Shown here: positions 6,753 through 9,373 of the stretch, one piece after another | Layout: the number at the start of each line of letters is the position of its first letter | How positions within the stretch are numbered: the first letter of the stretch is position 1 | Assembly (NCBI GenBank): GCA_035527835.1 | Contig: DATKZS010000010.1 | Location: forward strand, 1 to 9,373 | Direction of reading: 5' to 3' | From: DATKZS01 sp035527835 [NCBI: bacterium] | Lineage (GTDB): Bacteria > RBG-13-61-14 | Length of the DNA: 9,373 nucleotides | Notes under the pieces: model-generated | What the model saw: only the letters and a program-made list of their open reading frames with translations | What the model was told of the DNA's origin: nothing | Databases searched by the model: none | Made by a program: the position numbers and the translations under genes

Positions 6753-7135
6753 ACCTGGTGGATTCCTGCGGATGGCTCGAATACTTCGCTGACGGACCTG
6801 ATGCCGCTTTTTTCGCGCCGCCTCTCGAGCACACCGCCGATTTGCTGGTGCCTTCAATCTGTGTCCTCGAAGTGTTCAAGCGCGTTCTGACCGAACGCGG
6901 GGAAGGCCCGGCCTTGCAGGCCGCGGCCGCCATGCAGCAGGGCCTTATCGCCGATCTCGACCTCCCCACCGCCCTGGCCGCGGCCGGCATCGGAAATAGC
7001 TTCGGCCTTCCGCTGGCCGACAGCGTCATCCTCGCCACCGCCCGCCGCTACAAAGCCGTCATCTGGACCCAGGACTCACACTTCAAGAACATCCAGGGCG
7101 TCAAGTACAGGGAAAAAACCCGGAAGAAAAAGTAA
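6749..7135 (+). CDS. vapC: PIN-domain ribonuclease toxin (VapC type)
   Basis: A 128-residue PIN-domain protein. The four acidic residues expected to bind the catalytic metal are present: Asp5 (VDSCGWLEYF), Glu41 (CVLEVFKR), Asp91 (LPLADSVILATA) and Asp109 (WTQDSHF). VapC toxins are Mg-dependent ribonucleases that cut tRNA or rRNA and stop growth when free of antitoxin. The target here cannot be read from sequence. The full active site and full length argue for a working toxin, not a relic. AAGGA within the end of the antitoxin gene, 6 bases upstream, serves as ribosome binding site. The C-terminus is strongly basic (REKTRKKK), which could help RNA binding. The helicase gene begins 39 bases after its stop without a visible terminator, so read-through is possible. 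Confidence 0.94.
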   Translation: MNLVDSCGWLEYFADGPDAAFFAPPLEHTADLLVPSICVLEVFKRVLTERGEGPALQAAAAMQQGLIADLDLPTALAAAGIGNSFGLPLADSVILATARRYKAVIWTQDSHFKNIQGVKYREKTRKKK

Positions 7136-7174
7136 TCTGGCCAATCCCCCCGTCCCGCGTTATCATGAAAGCTC

Positions 7175-9175
7175 ATGGCCGGGTCGTTCCAGAAAGAGGT
7201 CGAGTGGTTCCTGGGCCCCAAAGGGCCGCTCCAGAAGCTGCTGCCAAAATACGAGTGCCGCCCGGAGCAGACCGACATGGCGGCCGCGGCCCTGCGCTCG
7301 CTCGACCATCAATCCGTGCTGGTCGTGGAAGCGGGCACGGGCACGGGCAAGACGCTGGCCTACCTGGTGCCCGCCATCTATTCCAGCCGCTGCGTGGTGA
7401 TCTCGACCGGGACCAAGGCCCTGCAGGAGCAGCTCATGCACAAGGACCTGCCGGTCCTCATGCGCCACTTCGAGATCAAGGCCGCCCTCATGAAGGGCCG
7501 CGCCAATTACCTTTGCTTCAAGCGTTACCACGAGTTCAGCCGACAGCCCATGTTCAAGTTCCGCGAAGACATTTCCCACTTCGAGCGCATCTCAAAGTGG
7601 GTGGAAACCACCCCGACCGGCGACCGCGCCGAGATCAAGGGCCTGCCCGACGACTACTCGGCCTGGCGCGAGGTCTCATCCACCTCCGAGCAGTGCCTCG
7701 GCCAGAAATGCCCGCATTTCCGCGAATGCTTCATCACGCGCATGAGAGCATGGGCCCAGCAGGCCGACATCGTGGTGGTCAACCACCACCTCTTCTTCGC
7801 CGACCTCGCCATCCGTAACGAAGCGCCCAGCTCCATCATCCCCGACTACGAGACCGTGATCTTCGACGAGGCCCACGGCCTGGCCGAGGTCGCCTCCGAG
7901 TACTTCGGCCGCCAGGTCAGCACCTGGCGCGTCCTCGATCTTTCCCAGGACATCAAAAGGATGGAGCGCGTCGGACGCATGCCCTCGGACGACCTCCGCG
8001 CCCTGCTCAAGGCCCTCGACAGCGCCGAGTTCGCCCTCACCTCCGTGTTCAAGGTGGTGGCCGACTTCGGACGGCGCGGCCAGGCAAACGGCGGCGAGGG
8101 CGCGCGCTTCTCGATCGCGCCTCTCCGCAGCAATGAGGAAGTACTCGAAGAAAGCGAGCGGGCCCGGGCCGAGCTCAAGAACCTGGGCAAGATCACCGCC
8201 GGCCTCGGCAAAAAGGACGAGTCGCTCCTGGCGCTCTCCGACCGCTGCGCGGCCATGTCCGATGACCTCGGATTCATCGTCTCCCAGGAGGACGCCGGCC
8301 ACGTGTTCTGGGCCGAGACCCGCGGCCGCGGCGTGATCATGCGCGCGAGCCCGGTCGAGGTCGGACCTATCATGCAGGAGCACCTCTTCGCCGAACCCAT
8401 GACGATGATCTTCACCTCCGCCACCTTGGCCGTCCAGGCCCGCGGCCAATGGTCGTTCGCCCACTTCCGCTCCGAGCTCGGCCTGAACGGGGGCGGGCGC
8501 AAGGTCGAGGAGCTCTGGCTGCCCTCGTCCTACAACTGGACGGAACAGGCCATGCTCTACGTCCCCGACCATCTCCCCGATCCCTCAGACCCGCGCTTCA
8601 TCAAGCAGGCCGCCGCCGAAATGGAAAAAATCCTGGCCGCCAGCAAAGGCCGAGCATTCCTCCTCTTCACCAGCTACCGAAACCTGGAGGCCGCCTACGA
8701 GCTGCTCGCCGACAAGCTGCCCTACACCGTGCTCAAGCAGGGGGACGCGCCCAAGAGCGAGCTCCTCGACCGCTTCAGGAAAGACGGCGCCGCCGTGCTC
8801 TTCGCCACCGCGAGCTTCTGGGAGGGTGTGGACGTGGCCGGACAGGCACTGTCCTGCGTGGTCATTGACAAACTCCCCTTCGCCTCTCCCGGCGACCCCC
8901 TCATGTCCGCCCGCATTGACCGCATCCGCAAAAACGGCGGCAACCCCTTCAACGACTACCAGCTCCCCGCCGCCGTGATCTCCCTGAAGCAGGGCCTCGG
9001 CCGCCTCATCCGCGCCCGCGAGGACTACGGCATCTTGGCCGTGCTCGACAGCCGCATCCATAAAAAGTCCTACGGCCAGACCTTCATCTCCAGCCTCCCG
9101 CCCGCGCCGCTCACCAGAAACGTGAATGACCTGGCAAATTTCATCCAACGTCATGAAAAGGGAGTTCCGAGGTGA
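7175..9175 (+). CDS. dinG: DinG/YoaA-type iron-sulfur DNA helicase
   Basis: A superfamily 2 helicase of the XPD/DinG group (666 residues). These 5'-to-3' helicases unwind forked DNA, D-loops, R-loops and G-quadruplexes during repair and replication. Motifs in order are Walker A AGTGTGKT (53-60), four cysteines positioned as a 4Fe-4S cluster (114, 174, 179 and 185), VNHHLFF (202-208), DEAH (231-234) and FTSATL (413-418). The second helicase domain has LLFTSYRNLEAAYE, FATASFWEGVDVAG, VIDKLPFASPGDP and QGLGRLIR (606-613). There is no N-terminal exonuclease domain of the kind seen in many Firmicutes DinG proteins, so it resembles the proteobacterial DinG/YoaA form. The ATG at 7175 has only a weak ribosome binding site, but the protein starts at a sensible distance from the Q-motif-like region. 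It is 39 bases downstream of the toxin gene and may be transcribed with it. The symbol is by family; the yoaA type cannot be excluded. Confidence 0.94.
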   Translation: MAGSFQKEVEWFLGPKGPLQKLLPKYECRPEQTDMAAAALRSLDHQSVLVVEAGTGTGKTLAYLVPAIYSSRCVVISTGTKALQEQLMHKDLPVLMRHFEIKAALMKGRANYLCFKRYHEFSRQPMFKFREDISHFERISKWVETTPTGDRAEIKGLPDDYSAWREVSSTSEQCLGQKCPHFRECFITRMRAWAQQADIVVVNHHLFFADLAIRNEAPSSIIPDYETVIFDEAHGLAEVASEYFGRQVSTWRVLDLSQDIKRMERVGRMPSDDLRALLKALDSAEFALTSVFKVVADFGRRGQANGGEGARFSIAPLRSNEEVLEESERARAELKNLGKITAGLGKKDESLLALSDRCAAMSDDLGFIVSQEDAGHVFWAETRGRGVIMRASPVEVGPIMQEHLFAEPMTMIFTSATLAVQARGQWSFAHFRSELGLNGGGRKVEELWLPSSYNWTEQAMLYVPDHLPDPSDPRFIKQAAAEMEKILAASKGRAFLLFTSYRNLEAAYELLADKLPYTVLKQGDAPKSELLDRFRKDGAAVLFATASFWEGVDVAGQALSCVVIDKLPFASPGDPLMSARIDRIRKNGGNPFNDYQLPAAVISLKQGLGRLIRAREDYGILAVLDSRIHKKSYGQTFISSLPPAPLTRNVNDLANFIQRHEKGVPR

Positions 9176-9239
9176 GAGGAACCATTCTGCTTTGCGGTCC
9201 CGGAGGGGCGGACGACAGTAGCCCACCAATTTATTGGCC

Positions 9240-9308
9240 AAGTGTCAGCATTTACTGACCACTTAAAATGTTGATTCATGACAAAGTGTCAGCAATTGCT
9301 GACCACTT
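9240..9308. repeat. Two near-identical 25-base repeats with internal dyads; possible insertion-sequence end
   Basis: Copies at 9240-9264 and 9284-9308 differ at 2 of 25 positions and start 44 bases apart. Each begins AAGTGTCAGCA and ends TGACCACTT, so each is also an imperfect inverted repeat (AAGTG / CACTT and TCAGCA / TGCTGA, one bulged C). Closely spaced repeats just ahead of a first gene are known for the ends of IS21-family elements, where they bind the transposase. Here the downstream gene is cut by the window edge, so this remains an inference. An operator for a local repressor is the main alternative. The rest of 9176-9239 shows no gene or clear terminator for dinG. Confidence 0.6.
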
Positions 9309-9335
9309 TTTCGATATTGGTTTAGGAAGCGCATA

Positions 9336-9373
9336 ATGGACCTCCTTGAGCAAAGGTTGTTGCGACGGATCGC
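9336..9373 (+). CDS. Possible start of a gene cut by the window edge
   Basis: An ATG at 9336 is preceded by AGGA about 8 bases upstream and opens a frame of at least 12 codons (MDLLEQRLLRRI) to the window edge. It lies 27 bases after the second 25-base repeat. The peptide is too short to assign to a family. If the repeats are an insertion-sequence end, this would be its transposase. It is equally possible that the true start lies beyond the window. Confidence 0.3.
   Translation, partial: MDLLEQRLLRRI

Noticed and set aside
7676-8572. Long minus-strand frame opposite dinG
   Set aside because: A shadow of the helicase gene; no motif, and the same Val/Gly/Glu-rich composition as the uvrB antisense frame.

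Overview
The window is GC-rich bacterial chromosome with short, AT-richer intergenic stretches. It holds seven genes that can be identified with confidence, one small gene of unknown function, and a possible gene fragment at the right edge. No rRNA or tRNA genes, CRISPR array or phage genes were seen. The organism cannot be named from this sequence. A pyruvoyl-type arginine decarboxylase, a WecA/TagO-type glycosyl carrier enzyme and periodic AGGAT-type intergenic repeats would all suit an uncultured, anaerobic, Gram-negative-type lineage, but that is inference.

Left part (1-2330), minus strand. A 55-residue orphan protein (95-262) has its own candidate promoter, a strong ribosome binding site and an intrinsic terminator. 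Next is a two-gene polyamine module: pyruvoyl-dependent arginine decarboxylase (1666-2214) followed downstream by an agmatinase-type ureohydrolase (544-1422). Together they would convert arginine to agmatine and then to putrescine plus urea. Two long inverted repeats made of AGGAT-like units (430-506 and 1447-1540) bracket the agmatinase gene. A good promoter lies at 2299-2327.

Centre (2452-4470). A large minus-strand gene encodes a WecA/TagO/MraY-superfamily phosphoglycosyl transferase. It carries an unusual extension: a degenerate response-regulator receiver-like domain and then a final membrane helix. It is divergent from uvrB across a 285-base gap. In that gap, candidate -10 elements for both directions overlap at 4353-4359.

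Right part (4471-9373), plus strand. The DNA repair gene uvrB is followed by a VapBC-type toxin-antitoxin pair with a 4-base overlap and its own candidate promoter and operator. Then comes a DinG-type iron-sulfur helicase, only 39 bases after the toxin gene. The stretch after the helicase holds two near-identical 25-base repeats with internal dyad symmetry and a start codon with a ribosome binding site that runs off the edge. This may be the end of an insertion sequence.

The most unusual item is the glycosyl carrier enzyme fused to a pseudo-receiver. Nothing in the window amounts to a clearly new multi-gene defence or metabolic system.
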